Of a stretch of 54,984 bases of DNA, positions 43,370 through 52,109 are shown piece by piece. How positions within the stretch are numbered: the first letter of the stretch is position 1; each line of letters begins with the position of its first letter. Below the pieces are notes generated by a model. It was not told the origin of the DNA. It made no database searches and saw only the letters and a list, made by a program, of their open reading frames with translations. This DNA is from Planctomycetota bacterium (lineage in GTDB: Bacteria > Planctomycetota > SZUA-567 > JAKLDR01). The position numbers and the translations under genes are program-made. The stretch lies in assembly GCA_022703445.1 (NCBI GenBank), contig JAKLDR010000019.1, forward strand, positions 1 to 54,984. Direction: 5' to 3'.

Positions 43370-45211
43370 ATGAACCAAGGCGCCGACCCTCGGAACCTGA
43401 CCACCGGATTGCCGATCCCTTCGGAGGGCTACTGCGACCAGCCCTACGTGGTCCGGGCCGACGACGGCGCCTGGCTCTGCTGCCTGACCACCGGGCCGGG
43501 CAAGGAAGGCGAGCCCGGCCAGCACGTCGTGGCCATCCGCAGCTCCGCCCGCGGCCGGACCTGGTCCGCGCCGGTCGACGTCGAGCCCTCGAGCGCCCCG
43601 GAGTCGAGCTACTCGGTGCTGCTCAAGACCCCCGCCGGGCGGATCTACTGCTTCTACAACTTCAACGCCGACAACCTGCGGGCGGTGAAAGGCGATCCGG
43701 CGTTCTACAAGGACGGCCTGGAGAGGCGCGTCGACTCGGTCGGCCAGTTCGTCTTCCGGTACAGCGACGACGGCGGACGGAGTTGGTCGGCCAAGCGCCA
43801 CGTCGTGCCGGTCCGCGGGTTCGAGATCGATCGCCAGAACCCCTACGGCGGCAAGGTCCGCTTCGGCTGGAACGTGGGCAGGCCGTTCGTGCTCCGCGGC
43901 GCGGCCTACGTCTCCTTCCACAAGGTCGGCGGCTTCGGCGATGGCTTCTTCACGCGCTCGGAGGGCGCGGTGCTCCGGAGCGACAACCTGCTCACCGAGC
44001 CCGACCCGGAGAAGGTCCGCTGGGAGACGCTGCCAGAGGGCGACGTGGGCCTCTGCGCCCCGGCCGGCGGCGGGCCCATCGCCGAGGAGCAGAGCTATGT
44101 GACGCTCTCCGACGGCAGCATCTACTGCATCTACCGGACGGTCGATGGCCGCCCGGCGGAGAGCTATAGCCGCGACGGGGGACGCACCTGGAACTCCCCG
44201 GAGTACGCGCGCTACGCCGATGGCCGGACGATCCGCCATCCGCGGGCGGCCAACTTCGCCTGGAAGTGCGCCAATGGCAGGTTCCTCTACTGGTTCCACA
44301 ACAACGGCTGGACCGGCTACAACAACGGTGCCGGCGCCGGCAGCCGCAACGTGGCCTGGCTCGCCGGCGGCGTGGAGCGCGATGGCCGGATCCTCTGGTC
44401 GCAGCCGGAGATCGTCCTCTACGACCCGGACTTCTTCTCCGGCCCGAGCTACCCGGACCTGGTCGAGGAGGACGGGCGCTACTTCCTGACCGAGACCCAG
44501 AAGACCGTCGCCCGGGTCCACGAACTCGACGCCGCGCTCCTCGAGGGGCTCTGGGGGCAGTTCGAGGTCGGCGCCGTGACGAGCCGCGGCCTTCTGCTCG
44601 ATCTGCCCGCTGACGGGCGGATGCCCGAGCGGATCGCGATGCCCGCGCTGCCCGAGTTCTCGACCCGCGACTACTGGGGCAAGAGCCCCGGCCGGCAGGA
44701 CCTCGGCGGCGGCTTCAGCCTGGACCTCTGGCTGCGGCTCGACTCGCTCGAGGCTGGGCAGGTGATCCTAGACAGCCGCACCGAGGCCGGAGTTGGCCTG
44801 GCGCTCGTCACCACCGCGCGCGGGACGCTTGAACTGGTCATGAACGACGGCCGCTCCGAGAGCCGCTGGGACTGCGACCCTGGCGTCCTTGAGGCCGGCC
44901 GGCCCCAGCACATCGTGGTCAGCGTCGACGGCGGCCCGCGGGTGATCAGCTTCGTGATCGACGGCCGCCTCAATGACGGCGCCGGCCGGCGGATGTACGG
45001 CTGGGGCCGCTTCAGCCCGGTCTTGCGCGGTGCCAACGGGTCGAAGGAGCTGGCCATCGCCCCGGGCATGTCCGGGGAGATCATGAGCCTACGCATCTAC
45101 GGCCGCTGCCTCGGCACCAGCGAGGCGGTCGGCAACTGGAAGGCGGAAAAGGATAGATTGGCGCCTACGGCTAAGCCGGTCGCGCGTACGAGGAAGGAGT
45201 TGGTGAAATGA
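43370..45211 (+). CDS. Sialidase/BNR-repeat protein with C-terminal LamG-like domain
   Basis: 613 residues, GGAGG before the ATG. A six-bladed sialidase-type propeller is suggested by Asp-box motifs: RSSARGRTW (near 58, degenerate), SDDGGRSW (near 131) and SRDGGRTW (near 266). A concanavalin/LamG-like domain at about 435-590 follows (GGGFSLDLWLRLDSL, HIVVSVDGGPRVISFVIDGRL), as is usual in polysaccharide-acting proteins. No signal peptide is visible, so it may act inside the cell on imported sugar or be exported by another route. Substrate unknown: many BNR proteins of this type are not sialidases. It heads an operon divergent from AraC and overlaps the next gene by 4 bases. Confidence 0.8.
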   Translation: MNQGADPRNLTTGLPIPSEGYCDQPYVVRADDGAWLCCLTTGPGKEGEPGQHVVAIRSSARGRTWSAPVDVEPSSAPESSYSVLLKTPAGRIYCFYNFNADNLRAVKGDPAFYKDGLERRVDSVGQFVFRYSDDGGRSWSAKRHVVPVRGFEIDRQNPYGGKVRFGWNVGRPFVLRGAAYVSFHKVGGFGDGFFTRSEGAVLRSDNLLTEPDPEKVRWETLPEGDVGLCAPAGGGPIAEEQSYVTLSDGSIYCIYRTVDGRPAESYSRDGGRTWNSPEYARYADGRTIRHPRAANFAWKCANGRFLYWFHNNGWTGYNNGAGAGSRNVAWLAGGVERDGRILWSQPEIVLYDPDFFSGPSYPDLVEEDGRYFLTETQKTVARVHELDAALLEGLWGQFEVGAVTSRGLLLDLPADGRMPERIAMPALPEFSTRDYWGKSPGRQDLGGGFSLDLWLRLDSLEAGQVILDSRTEAGVGLALVTTARGTLELVMNDGRSESRWDCDPGVLEAGRPQHIVVSVDGGPRVISFVIDGRLNDGAGRRMYGWGRFSPVLRGANGSKELAIAPGMSGEIMSLRIYGRCLGTSEAVGNWKAEKDRLAPTAKPVARTRKELVK

Positions 45212-46542
45212 GCATCCGGAACCTGATGATCGTGATCCTGGTCCTGGCGATGCCGGGAATTGCCCTGCCGGCCGCGGAGCCGGCCAAGACCGAGGTCAAG
45301 ATCGCCCCGCCGTTGGCCGGGCTGCCCTCGAAGCCCGGCCCGCACATCGAGCAGATCAAGGCCCTCGGCGACAACGCATGGCTGAAGCTCCCCGAGACTG
45401 CCGCCGACCCCAACTGTCCGTCTTGGGGCGGGAAGTCCTACGGTCGCTCCTGGACGCCGAAGGCGGCTTACGTATCGGAGTTGGGCGGCGCCTTCATCAC
45501 CGGCGAGGGCGCCCACTGTGGCACGGACAACAAGACCGGCTACTACGGCGACGACGTCTGGTTCTACGACCTCTACGCCAACCGCTGGATCGCGCTCTAC
45601 CCCGGCACGCACATCCCCAGCTTCGACGGGAAGCTCAAGAGCGGCGAGCTGACCATCGACGACGCCGGGATCATTCACGAAAAGACCGGCATGCCCGTCC
45701 CGGCCGGGACCATGTCCGGCCACGCCGGCTTCCTGCTCGATTATGACAAGGCCCAACGCAAGTTCTTCTGGCCCGGCTCGACCTGCGGCTGGCTGACCGG
45801 GGGCCTCAAGGCGCCCTACGAGGCCGCGGTCGCGGCCCAGGGCAAGAAGAAGGCGGCGACCGGAATATGGCTGTACGATGTGGCCACGGGCAAGTTCGAA
45901 TACCAGGCCTACGCCGGCCTGCCGTACAAGGGTACCTGCTTCAACTTCCTGCAGTACGTGCCCAGCACCGGGGCGGTCCTGGACTGCGACCTCAAGGGCC
46001 AGGACTGGTGGCTGGACCTGAAGGCCGGGACCGTCAAGAAGGTCAAGGCCGGCGGCGACCGTCCGGCGGCCGGCTCGGCCTACGGCTCCTGCTACGACTC
46101 GAAGCGCGACCGGGTCTACGTCTGGGGCGCGGCCGACTACGGCATCGCCAAGGACAAGTGGGTGCCTGAGGACCACTTCTTCTACTACGACGTGAAGGCC
46201 GGCAACTGGGTAAAGCCCAAGGCCAAGAACTCGCCGGCCCTCGGCAACTTCGGCTGGGGCCGGTGGATGATGGAGTACGACAGCGTCAACGACCGGGTCA
46301 TGGTCATGTACATCATCCACGGCCTTGCCAAGGAGGACCGGAAGATCCACGTCTACAACGCCGACGCCAACGAGTTCGAGCCGCCCATCCCGGTGACCGA
46401 CGAGCAGCTGCCGACCGGCTTTGGCCACAGCTTCTTCTGCCCGGAGCTCAACGCCTACTTCATCCACCGCGCCGGCGGCGACAACCAGACCGGCAACACC
46501 TGGGTCTGGCGCTACAAGCGCGCGCCGGAGGCCAGGAAGTAG
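45208..46542 (+). CDS. Secreted kelch/propeller-like protein
   Basis: 444 residues. Signal peptide 1-22 (LMIVILVLAMPGIALPAAE). The mature part shows spaced blades typical of kelch-type propellers: DDVWFYDLYANRWIALYPG, GIWLYDVATGKFEYQAY, DHFFYYDVKAGNWVKP and GNTWVWRYKR. It is rich in Trp and Tyr, suggesting a sugar-binding surface. I do not recognise a catalytic motif. Translation is coupled to the sialidase-like gene (ATGA) and its stop directly abuts the UroD-like ATG. Confidence 0.75.
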   Translation: MSIRNLMIVILVLAMPGIALPAAEPAKTEVKIAPPLAGLPSKPGPHIEQIKALGDNAWLKLPETAADPNCPSWGGKSYGRSWTPKAAYVSELGGAFITGEGAHCGTDNKTGYYGDDVWFYDLYANRWIALYPGTHIPSFDGKLKSGELTIDDAGIIHEKTGMPVPAGTMSGHAGFLLDYDKAQRKFFWPGSTCGWLTGGLKAPYEAAVAAQGKKKAATGIWLYDVATGKFEYQAYAGLPYKGTCFNFLQYVPSTGAVLDCDLKGQDWWLDLKAGTVKKVKAGGDRPAAGSAYGSCYDSKRDRVYVWGAADYGIAKDKWVPEDHFFYYDVKAGNWVKPKAKNSPALGNFGWGRWMMEYDSVNDRVMVMYIIHGLAKEDRKIHVYNADANEFEPPIPVTDEQLPTGFGHSFFCPELNAYFIHRAGGDNQTGNTWVWRYKRAPEARK

Positions 46543-47565
46543 ATGAACTCCGTCGAGCGGGTCCGGGCGGCGCTCCGCCGCGAGCCGGTCGACCGGGTGC
46601 CGGTCATGGAGTTCGTGGTCGACGAGCAGGTCGCCCGCGCCGCCGTGCCTGGCTGCCGCGACGCCGCCGACTGCATGGACCGCCTGGACATGGACGCGGT
46701 GGCCTGCGGGGCCAGCTTCCCGCCGGTCCGCGAGAACCCCGACGGCAGCTACGTCGACGAGTGGGGCGTGACCTACCGGCGCGGGCCGGAGGCTGTGGCC
46801 CACCCCGTCGCCGGGCCGATCCGGACGATGGCCGACGCCCGCGCCTGGCGGGCGCCAGACCCCGAGGCGCCGGGCCGGCTCGGTAAGCTGCCGGAGCTAG
46901 TCCGGCGGTACCAGGGGCGCCGGGCGATCTGCTTCCACCACCGCGCGGCCTTCATGTGGTCAGCCTACCTCCTGGGCATGGAGGAGATCCTGGCCGGCTT
47001 CCTGGTGGAACCCGCACTGGTGGCGCTGGTCATGGACAAGGTCCTCGAGGCCAACATCGCCGTCGTTCGCCGGGCGATCCGCGCCGGCGCCGAGGTGATC
47101 GTCCTGGGCGACGACTACGCTCACAACGGCGGGCCGATGATGAGTCCGGCCGTGTTCGGCGAGTTCATCGCTCCGCGCCTGGCCCGGATGATCGCCGCGA
47201 TCCACGAGGAGGGCGCGCTGGTCATCAAGCACTCCGACGGGAACCTCTACCCGATCCTCGACGCCATCGTCTCCGCCGGACCCGACGGCCTGAACCCCAT
47301 GGAGCCCGTCGCCGGCATGACCATTCGGAAGACCAAGGCGCTGGTCGGCGGCCGGGTGTGCCTATCCGGGAACATCGACTGCGCCCACCTGCTGCCCCAC
47401 GGCACGGTCGCGCAGGTCCGCGAGGCCGTCCGCCAGGCCATCGCCGACGGCGCCCCCGGCGGCGGCTTCATCCTGAGCAGTTCCAACAGCATCCACTCCT
47501 CCTGCCGGCCGGAGAACTTCGCCACCATGGTCCGGGCGGCGCGGGAGTTCGGAGGACGCTCATGA
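46543..47565 (+). CDS. Uroporphyrinogen decarboxylase-fold protein, non-heme subfamily (HSDG type)
   Basis: 340 residues, a TIM barrel of the UroD/MtaA superfamily. It begins MNSVERVRAALRREPVDRVPV, the normal opening of these proteins. The active-site region is IKHSDGNLYPILDAIVSAG and GGGFILSSSNSIHSSCRPENF. It has a His-x-Asp-Gly in place of the HxC zinc motif of methyltransferases and lacks the arginines expected of HemE, so it is unlikely to make heme. Members of this subfamily are abundant in PVC and clostridial genomes near sugar genes and have no firm function. Its ATG follows the kelch stop with no gap and its stop overlaps the aldolase start. Confidence 0.83.
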   Translation: MNSVERVRAALRREPVDRVPVMEFVVDEQVARAAVPGCRDAADCMDRLDMDAVACGASFPPVRENPDGSYVDEWGVTYRRGPEAVAHPVAGPIRTMADARAWRAPDPEAPGRLGKLPELVRRYQGRRAICFHHRAAFMWSAYLLGMEEILAGFLVEPALVALVMDKVLEANIAVVRRAIRAGAEVIVLGDDYAHNGGPMMSPAVFGEFIAPRLARMIAAIHEEGALVIKHSDGNLYPILDAIVSAGPDGLNPMEPVAGMTIRKTKALVGGRVCLSGNIDCAHLLPHGTVAQVREAVRQAIADGAPGGGFILSSSNSIHSSCRPENFATMVRAAREFGGRS

Positions 47566-48344
47566 GCGCCAAGGGAAGGAATCCGCTCCGCCGCGAGAGC
47601 CTCCGCGAGCGCCCGGCCTTCGGCGGCTGGCTGCAGATCGGCCATCCGGCGTCGGCCGAGATCCACGCCCGGGCCGGGTTCGACTGGGTCTGCGTAGACC
47701 TCGAGCACGGGGCCATCGACTTGGAGAGCATGGCCGGGATCTTCCGGGCGCTCTCCGGCTACGGCTGCGCCCCGGTCGCCCGGGTGCCGGCCAACGACCC
47801 GGTCTGGATCCGCCGGAGCCTGGACGCCGGCGCGCGGGCGGTGATCGTCCCGATGGTCAACTCGGCTGAGGAGGCCGAGCGGGCGGTGCGCGCCGCCAAA
47901 TACCCGCCGCGCGGCGAGCGAGGCTTCGGCTACTCGCGGGCCAATGCCCACGGCGCCGACTTTGCGGAGTACGCCCGCACAGCCAACGACGACACCGCGG
48001 TGATTCTCCAGGTCGAGCACGTCCGGGCGGTCGAGAACCTCGAGGCCATCGCCGCCGTTGCGGACGTCGACGCGCTCTTAATCGGGCCCTATGACCTCTC
48101 CGGCTCGCTGGGCGTCCCCGGCGAACTGGAGCATCCCAAGGTGCTTGCCGCCCTGGAGCGCTTCAGATCGGTCTGCCGCTCGCGCGGCGTGCCCATGGGC
48201 ATGCACGTGGTCCGGCCGACCGCCGAGAGGGTCGGCCGCAGCCTGGCCGAGGGTTACAGGCTGCTGGCCCTGGGGTTGGACACGGTGTTCATGGAATCTG
48301 CCGCGCGCCAGGCCTTGAGTTGGGCGCGCGGGGCGGGGAGCTGA
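47562..48344 (+). CDS. HpcH/HpaI-family class II aldolase
   Basis: 260 residues. A pyruvate-dependent metal aldolase of the 4-hydroxy-2-oxoheptanedioate / 2-keto-3-deoxy-sugar acid type. Motifs: FDWVCVDLEHGAIDLE (with catalytic His/Glu region), VRVPANDPVWIRRSLDAGARAVIVPMV (Arg and metal site, shown split here), RGFGYSRANAHG and LIGPYDLSGSLGVPGE (substrate/metal loop). All key elements appear intact. Predicted to split a keto sugar acid into pyruvate and an aldehyde in the last step of the operon's pathway. It is coupled to the UroD-like gene. The TGA stop lies at the border of a heptamer element. Confidence 0.87.
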   Translation: MSAKGRNPLRRESLRERPAFGGWLQIGHPASAEIHARAGFDWVCVDLEHGAIDLESMAGIFRALSGYGCAPVARVPANDPVWIRRSLDAGARAVIVPMVNSAEEAERAVRAAKYPPRGERGFGYSRANAHGADFAEYARTANDDTAVILQVEHVRAVENLEAIAAVADVDALLIGPYDLSGSLGVPGELEHPKVLAALERFRSVCRSRGVPMGMHVVRPTAERVGRSLAEGYRLLALGLDTVFMESAARQALSWARGAGS

Positions 48345-48439
48345 GAACGGCCGACTTTCGGCTATCGGCTTTCGGCTATCGGCTTTCGGCTTTCGGCACA
48401 ACAGCCGTTCCGAAGGCCGAATGCCGAAAGCCGAACGCC
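48345..48439. repeat. Inverted heptamer element, sister of the 42.1-kb element
   Basis: Left arm from 48352: CGACTTT, CGGCTAT, CGGCTTT, CGGCTAT, CGGCTTT, CGGCTTT. Right arm (48408-48435): TTCCGAA, GGCCGAA, TGCCGAA, AGCCGAA. The arms are complementary in consensus. Like the element at 42114 it starts just after a stop codon within CTGAGAACGGCCG. It lies between convergent genes. Confidence 0.9.
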
Positions 48440-48449
48440 CGCTATTGTC

Positions 48450-48785
48450 TTACTTCGTTCCCTGCCCCACCTGGTACTTGCCGGCGTGGCGGTCGCGGAG
48501 CTCGCCGAGCTTGGAGCGGTTCCAGTTCTGGACCCGGCTGTAGTAGCCGACCACCCTGGTCATGTGGTCGAGGACCTGGGCGTCGCGCCGGCCGGTGACG
48601 ATGGCTTCGAGCGTGCCCCAGTCCTCCTTCTCGACGGTCGAGAGCAGGATCCGGAACTTGTTGCCGGTGGGCTTGTGGAGGAGCAGCGCCGCCGGCCCGT
48701 CGTTCTGGTCCGAGGCGTCCTCCAGGTCCAGGCCCTGAATGTCGGGATGGGTCTCAACCTTGGTGTAGAATTCGGCGATGTCCAT
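48450..48785 (-). CDS. Small protein with an NrdD-like glycyl-radical loop
   Basis: 111 residues from the ATG at 48785; GGAGGA lies 9 bases upstream. Residues 1-70 form a small alpha/beta part (GPAALLLHKPTGNKFRILLSTV) I cannot assign. Residues 75-105 read MTRVVGYYSRVQNWN then KLGELRDRHAGKY, very like the C-terminal end of class III (anaerobic) ribonucleotide reductase NrdD, where the Gly of RVxGY carries the radical. The protein has no cysteine, so the NrdD zinc ribbon is absent. It could be a separate radical-loop protein in the style of GrcA (the spare part of pyruvate formate-lyase) or a structural reuse of the loop. It stands 104 bases after the UroD-like gene. Confidence 0.7.
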   Translation of the reverse strand: MDIAEFYTKVETHPDIQGLDLEDASDQNDGPAALLLHKPTGNKFRILLSTVEKEDWGTLEAIVTGRRDAQVLDHMTRVVGYYSRVQNWNRSKLGELRDRHAGKYQVGQGTK

Positions 48786-48889
48786 CGATGTCTTCCTCCG
48801 GCCCCCCGTGAACTGCACACAACCGGCGAAACCGCGGCGATTTCGCTCCCTATTCCCGCAAAGCCCGGAAAACCGGCTCTGCCCCGTGA

Positions 48890-49888
48890 TCAGCCCGGAC
48901 GCCGGACCTCGTCGGTCAGGGCGACCATGTTGCGGAACGGCGCGTCCAGCGGCACGGCGCACTCCGGGCCGATGATGTCGATGCCCGCGGCCTTCTTGGC
49001 CAGGACGTCGGCGCGGACCTGCTCGGCAGTCCCGCTCCGGACGACGGCTAGGTTGCTGGTGCCGCCCATGAGCGCGAGCCGCCTGCCGGCCAGTTCCCGG
49101 GCCGCGGCCGCCGGCACCTTGGAGTCGAAGTGGAAGCAGGCCAGGCCGGTCTCGCGAATGAAGGGGATGCGGTCGGCGGTGTCCCCGCAGATGTGCAGGG
49201 CCACCGGACAGGGGATGCGTCGGGCGAGCTCCCGGTGCACGGGCAGCAGGAACTCGCGGTAGGCCTCCGGCGAGCATAGGTCGCGCGTGGCGTGGTCGGC
49301 CAGGCACAGGGCGTCGGCCCCGGCCTCTATCTGGGCCAGGGCGAAGGCCACCGTGACCTCCTTGAGCCGGTCCATGGCCCGGCGGACCGCGTCCGGGTAG
49401 TCGAGCGTGGCCATCAGGAAGTTCTCGACGCCGTACAGGTGGTAGCCCAGCGTCCACGGCCCGAAGACCTTGCCCATCACCGCGAACTCGCCGCCCAGGC
49501 GGCTCTTGAGCAGGGTCAGGGCCTCCAGCGGCACGCGGCACTCCGGCCGGGAGAGGAAGTCGCGCGGGACCGCGGGCTCGGCGCCGAACTTCCAGGGCGC
49601 ATCGTGGCTGTCGGGCATGCGGTCGCGCGCGCCCCAGCTGACCTTGCAGCCGAGCGCGGCCGACTCGTGCCAGACGCTGAAGAGCGGCATCACGTTGTCG
49701 AAGCCCAGGACGGTGGCGCCGGCGGCCGCCAGATCCGCCATCTTCACGGCATCGAGGTGGGCTTCGGGGAAGGCGGCGCCAACGCGGTCCATCAGGTCGA
49801 CGGTGACCACCGACGTGGCGCTGCCCGCCGCCGGGCGGGGCGTCGGCTCGCGGCGCAGGGCCTTCAGGAAGATGTCGCGGGGCTTCAT
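48890..49888 (-). CDS. UroD-fold protein of the MtaA/CmuA methyltransferase type
   Basis: 332 residues. It has the zinc motif of corrinoid-dependent methyltransferases: LHICGDT (His and Cys near 232-234) with a second Cys in GPECAVPL near 308. It also has the usual N-terminal MKPRDIFLKALRREPTPRP and a GATVLGFDNVMPLFSVW region. MtaA/CmuA enzymes move a methyl group from a methyl-corrinoid protein to a thiol acceptor. No corrinoid-binding protein or reductive activase is in the window, so the partner must lie elsewhere if the activity holds. Four-base overlap with the UroD-like gene before it. Confidence 0.85.
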   Translation of the reverse strand: MKPRDIFLKALRREPTPRPAAGSATSVVTVDLMDRVGAAFPEAHLDAVKMADLAAAGATVLGFDNVMPLFSVWHESAALGCKVSWGARDRMPDSHDAPWKFGAEPAVPRDFLSRPECRVPLEALTLLKSRLGGEFAVMGKVFGPWTLGYHLYGVENFLMATLDYPDAVRRAMDRLKEVTVAFALAQIEAGADALCLADHATRDLCSPEAYREFLLPVHRELARRIPCPVALHICGDTADRIPFIRETGLACFHFDSKVPAAAARELAGRRLALMGGTSNLAVVRSGTAEQVRADVLAKKAAGIDIIGPECAVPLDAPFRNMVALTDEVRRPG

Positions 49889-51102
49889 CGCCTTCCTCCG
49901 TCCGCGGCGAGCGGCCGGACCGGGCCGAAGGCCTCGGCGCGCCTGGCGATCTCCAACAGCCGCCCGAAGTCAGCTCCGGGCGGGGTGGTGTCCGAAATGC
50001 CCAGGATGAGGCGGTCGCCGGCCCCGGCCGCCTCCAGGAAGCCGTCGAGGTAGGCCGAGAAGTCCCGGTCGTTCATCGAGTCGGGCAGCAGGGTCACCGA
50101 GGGGATGCCCCCCATGATGGTGATCCGCCCGGCGAAGGCCTCCCGGACCTCCCGGAAGCCCAGGCTCGTCATCGGCGCCGGGCACACCGAGTCGGCCACG
50201 TCGAAGCCCGCGGCCAGGTAGTGCCCGAGCAGCCCGCGGTTCTCGCCATCGGTGTGGGTCAGGAGCAGCTTGCCCAGCCCGTGCAGCGCGGCGGCGTAGT
50301 CCCGCAGGGAGGGCAGGATGTGCTCCTCGAAGAACGGCGGATAGGTGACGGTGGCGTCGTAGTTGGCGCCCAGGAAGACCAGCTCTGCCGAGCTCCGCGC
50401 CGCCGCCGCCAGCATCTGCGCCCAGAGCCGGCCGATCCGCCGGGCGAGCTCGTCCAGCTCCGCCGGGTGGTCGGCCAGTTCGAAGCAGAAGGTCTCGAAG
50501 GGCATGAGCTCGCGCTGGATCAGGTGCATGGGCGAGGCGGCCAGCGAAACGAAGGCCGCGGCCAGGCCGCACCCGCCGACCTCCCCGCGGAAGCGGTCGT
50601 AGCCCGCGAAGTTCTCCTCAACACGGGCGTGCTCGAAGATCCAGCCGAGCGCCGGATAGTCCTCCGGCGACCGGAAGGCCCGCTCCTCGACGTGGCTGAT
50701 GCTGATGCCCGCGCGGCGCATGCTCTCGTCGTAGAGCGTCACGGTCCGGATGGTGCCGGCGGGAGTGCGGTATTCGACGAAGGTGCGCTCGCCGCGGGCC
50801 TCGACCCGGCGCTCGACGCCCTCCAGGACCACCCGGAAGGGCATGCAGGCGAGGTTGTAGAGCCCCAGTGCCCGGTCGGCGTCGTCGCCGCCGCCGGAGA
50901 GGTCCCGGAAGTCGGGCACGATGGCGTGGCGGGCCCAGCCGAGCTCGTCGACCATCTCGGGGAGCGTGGCCTTCCGGAAGCGCGCCGGGAGAGTCCCGGC
51001 CAGGCGGTTGGCCTTGTACCAGAGGTCCAGGCGCGGCGCCCAGGGCAGCCGGTCGGAGGGCCGCCCGGCGATGGCCGCGAGCATGGCCTCCCGATGGGTC
51101 AC
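49885..51102 (-). CDS. UroD-fold protein, long subfamily (HTDGE type)
   Basis: 405 residues, longer than ordinary UroD because of an insertion at about 85-150 that contains beta strands (FRVVLEGVERRVEARGERTFVEY, split at 100). The barrel shows LLTHTDGENRGLL in the position of the zinc motif but with no cysteine, and LILGISDTTPPGADF near the end. It begins MTHREAMLAAIAGRPSDRLPWAPRLDLWY. Function unknown; it belongs to the same broad superfamily as its neighbours but to a different subfamily from either. Its ATG overlaps the stop of the upstream TIM-barrel gene by 4 bases. Confidence 0.8.
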   Translation of the reverse strand: MTHREAMLAAIAGRPSDRLPWAPRLDLWYKANRLAGTLPARFRKATLPEMVDELGWARHAIVPDFRDLSGGGDDADRALGLYNLACMPFRVVLEGVERRVEARGERTFVEYRTPAGTIRTVTLYDESMRRAGISISHVEERAFRSPEDYPALGWIFEHARVEENFAGYDRFRGEVGGCGLAAAFVSLAASPMHLIQRELMPFETFCFELADHPAELDELARRIGRLWAQMLAAAARSSAELVFLGANYDATVTYPPFFEEHILPSLRDYAAALHGLGKLLLTHTDGENRGLLGHYLAAGFDVADSVCPAPMTSLGFREVREAFAGRITIMGGIPSVTLLPDSMNDRDFSAYLDGFLEAAGAGDRLILGISDTTPPGADFGRLLEIARRAEAFGPVRPLAADGGRR

Positions 51103-51947
51103 GGTTGCCTCCCCGTGAGGATCCCCCGGACGATGGCCACGTCCTCGGCCAGCTCGTCACGATCCTTCTGGCACACGCCGACCACCACCGCATCGGTCAG
51201 CTTGATGTTGGCGTAGGCGAACTCGAAGGCCGCGCGGAGCGACTCCGGCGAACCGGAGTTTCGGCCGGCGGCCAGCACCTTGAAGGCCAGGCAGGGCCGG
51301 GCGGTCGCGCGGATGGCCCGGCACATGGCCTCGCGGTCGGCCGGGTCGTAGACCTCGACCGAGGCGTCCAGGCCCTCGACGGCGGCGACGCGCTTGTGCT
51401 GCTTGGCCAGGTTGTAGAAGCTGCCCAGATAGAAGTCGAGGTCCCAGCCCTGGCTCTCGACGTGGTCGATCACCTGAGGCTGGTGGGTGGCCAGGCCCAC
51501 GGCGACGCCGGCCTCGCGGATGCGCCGGGCGAGTTCCCGGACCTCCTCGAAACGGCCGTCGTGCCAGAGGTTGTCGGCCCAGGTGCCGTGGATGTAGACG
51601 GCCGAGGCGCCCTGGGCGGCGAGCGCCTGGACGTGCGCGGCCTGGTCGGCGAGCTCCGAGGCGGTCTGGGCGACCCAGGTCAGGCGCCCGCCCTCCGCGC
51701 GGTGCTCGCTCCAGAGCCGCGAGAAGAAACGGTCGCCACGCAGCAGCACCGAGCGCAGGCCCAGCGCCTCGCAGCGCCGCAGCAGCTCCAGCACCCGCGC
51801 CGAGGTGTAGTGCCCGAGCATCTCGCGGTCCCGCTCCGGCGACTGGTGGCTGAAGCCGGCCATGGGGTTCGAGCCGATCATCAGGCGGCTGACGCGGCAG
51901 CCCTTGCCCAGTTCGATCGTCGGCAGCTCCGGGAATCCAGCTTTCAC
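51099..51947 (-). CDS. TIM-barrel protein, aldo/keto reductase-like, unknown function
   Basis: 282 residues from a GTG at 51947, chosen because GGAGG ends 8 bases before it; a longer frame upstream is encoded by the nonamer repeat. LGKGCRVSRLMIGSNPMAGF at the start is like the opening of aldo/keto reductases; QTASELADQAAHVQALAAQGASAVYIHG and AGVAVGLATHQPQVIDHV resemble barrel strands. I do not see the Tyr/Lys/His tetrad of active reductases with confidence. It forms an operon with two UroD-like genes, so it may act on the same substrate. Confidence 0.72.
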   Translation of the reverse strand: MKAGFPELPTIELGKGCRVSRLMIGSNPMAGFSHQSPERDREMLGHYTSARVLELLRRCEALGLRSVLLRGDRFFSRLWSEHRAEGGRLTWVAQTASELADQAAHVQALAAQGASAVYIHGTWADNLWHDGRFEEVRELARRIREAGVAVGLATHQPQVIDHVESQGWDLDFYLGSFYNLAKQHKRVAAVEGLDASVEVYDPADREAMCRAIRATARPCLAFKVLAAGRNSGSPESLRAAFEFAYANIKLTDAVVVGVCQKDRDELAEDVAIVRGILTGRQP

Positions 51948-51979
51948 AAGCTCATCCTCCGTCGTCGCCGGGACGATTT

Positions 51980-52108
51980 CAACGCAGAGGACGCAAAGGA
52001 GCGCGGAGGACGCAGAGGACAACGGCTGGAGTCCTCTCGCAACGGCAACAAGACAAACCTCCTCTGCGACCTCTGCGACCTCTGCGTGCTTCTGCGTCCT
52101 CTGCGTTG
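51980..52108. repeat. Inverted nonamer-type element before the TIM-barrel gene
   Basis: Left arm (51981-52020) is built of CGCAGAGGA-like units; right arm (52059-52108) of CCTCTGCGA/CCTCTGCGT-like units; a 38-base loop lies between. The period is about 9-10. It fills the gap between two co-directional minus-strand genes. CTCTGCG-type repeats are seen in many unrelated bacteria as far as I recall. Confidence 0.88.
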
Positions 52109-52109
52109 A

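Noticed and set aside
46543..47565. HemE (true uroporphyrinogen decarboxylase)
   Set aside because: The conserved arginine-rich N-terminal substrate site of HemE is not visible and no heme gene is nearby. It belongs to the broader UroD-fold family.
48450..49541. A 363-residue protein including the NrdD-like tail
   Set aside because: The upstream two-thirds is an out-of-frame shadow of the UroD-like gene at 48890-49888. A ribosome site and ATG at 48785 define the short protein.
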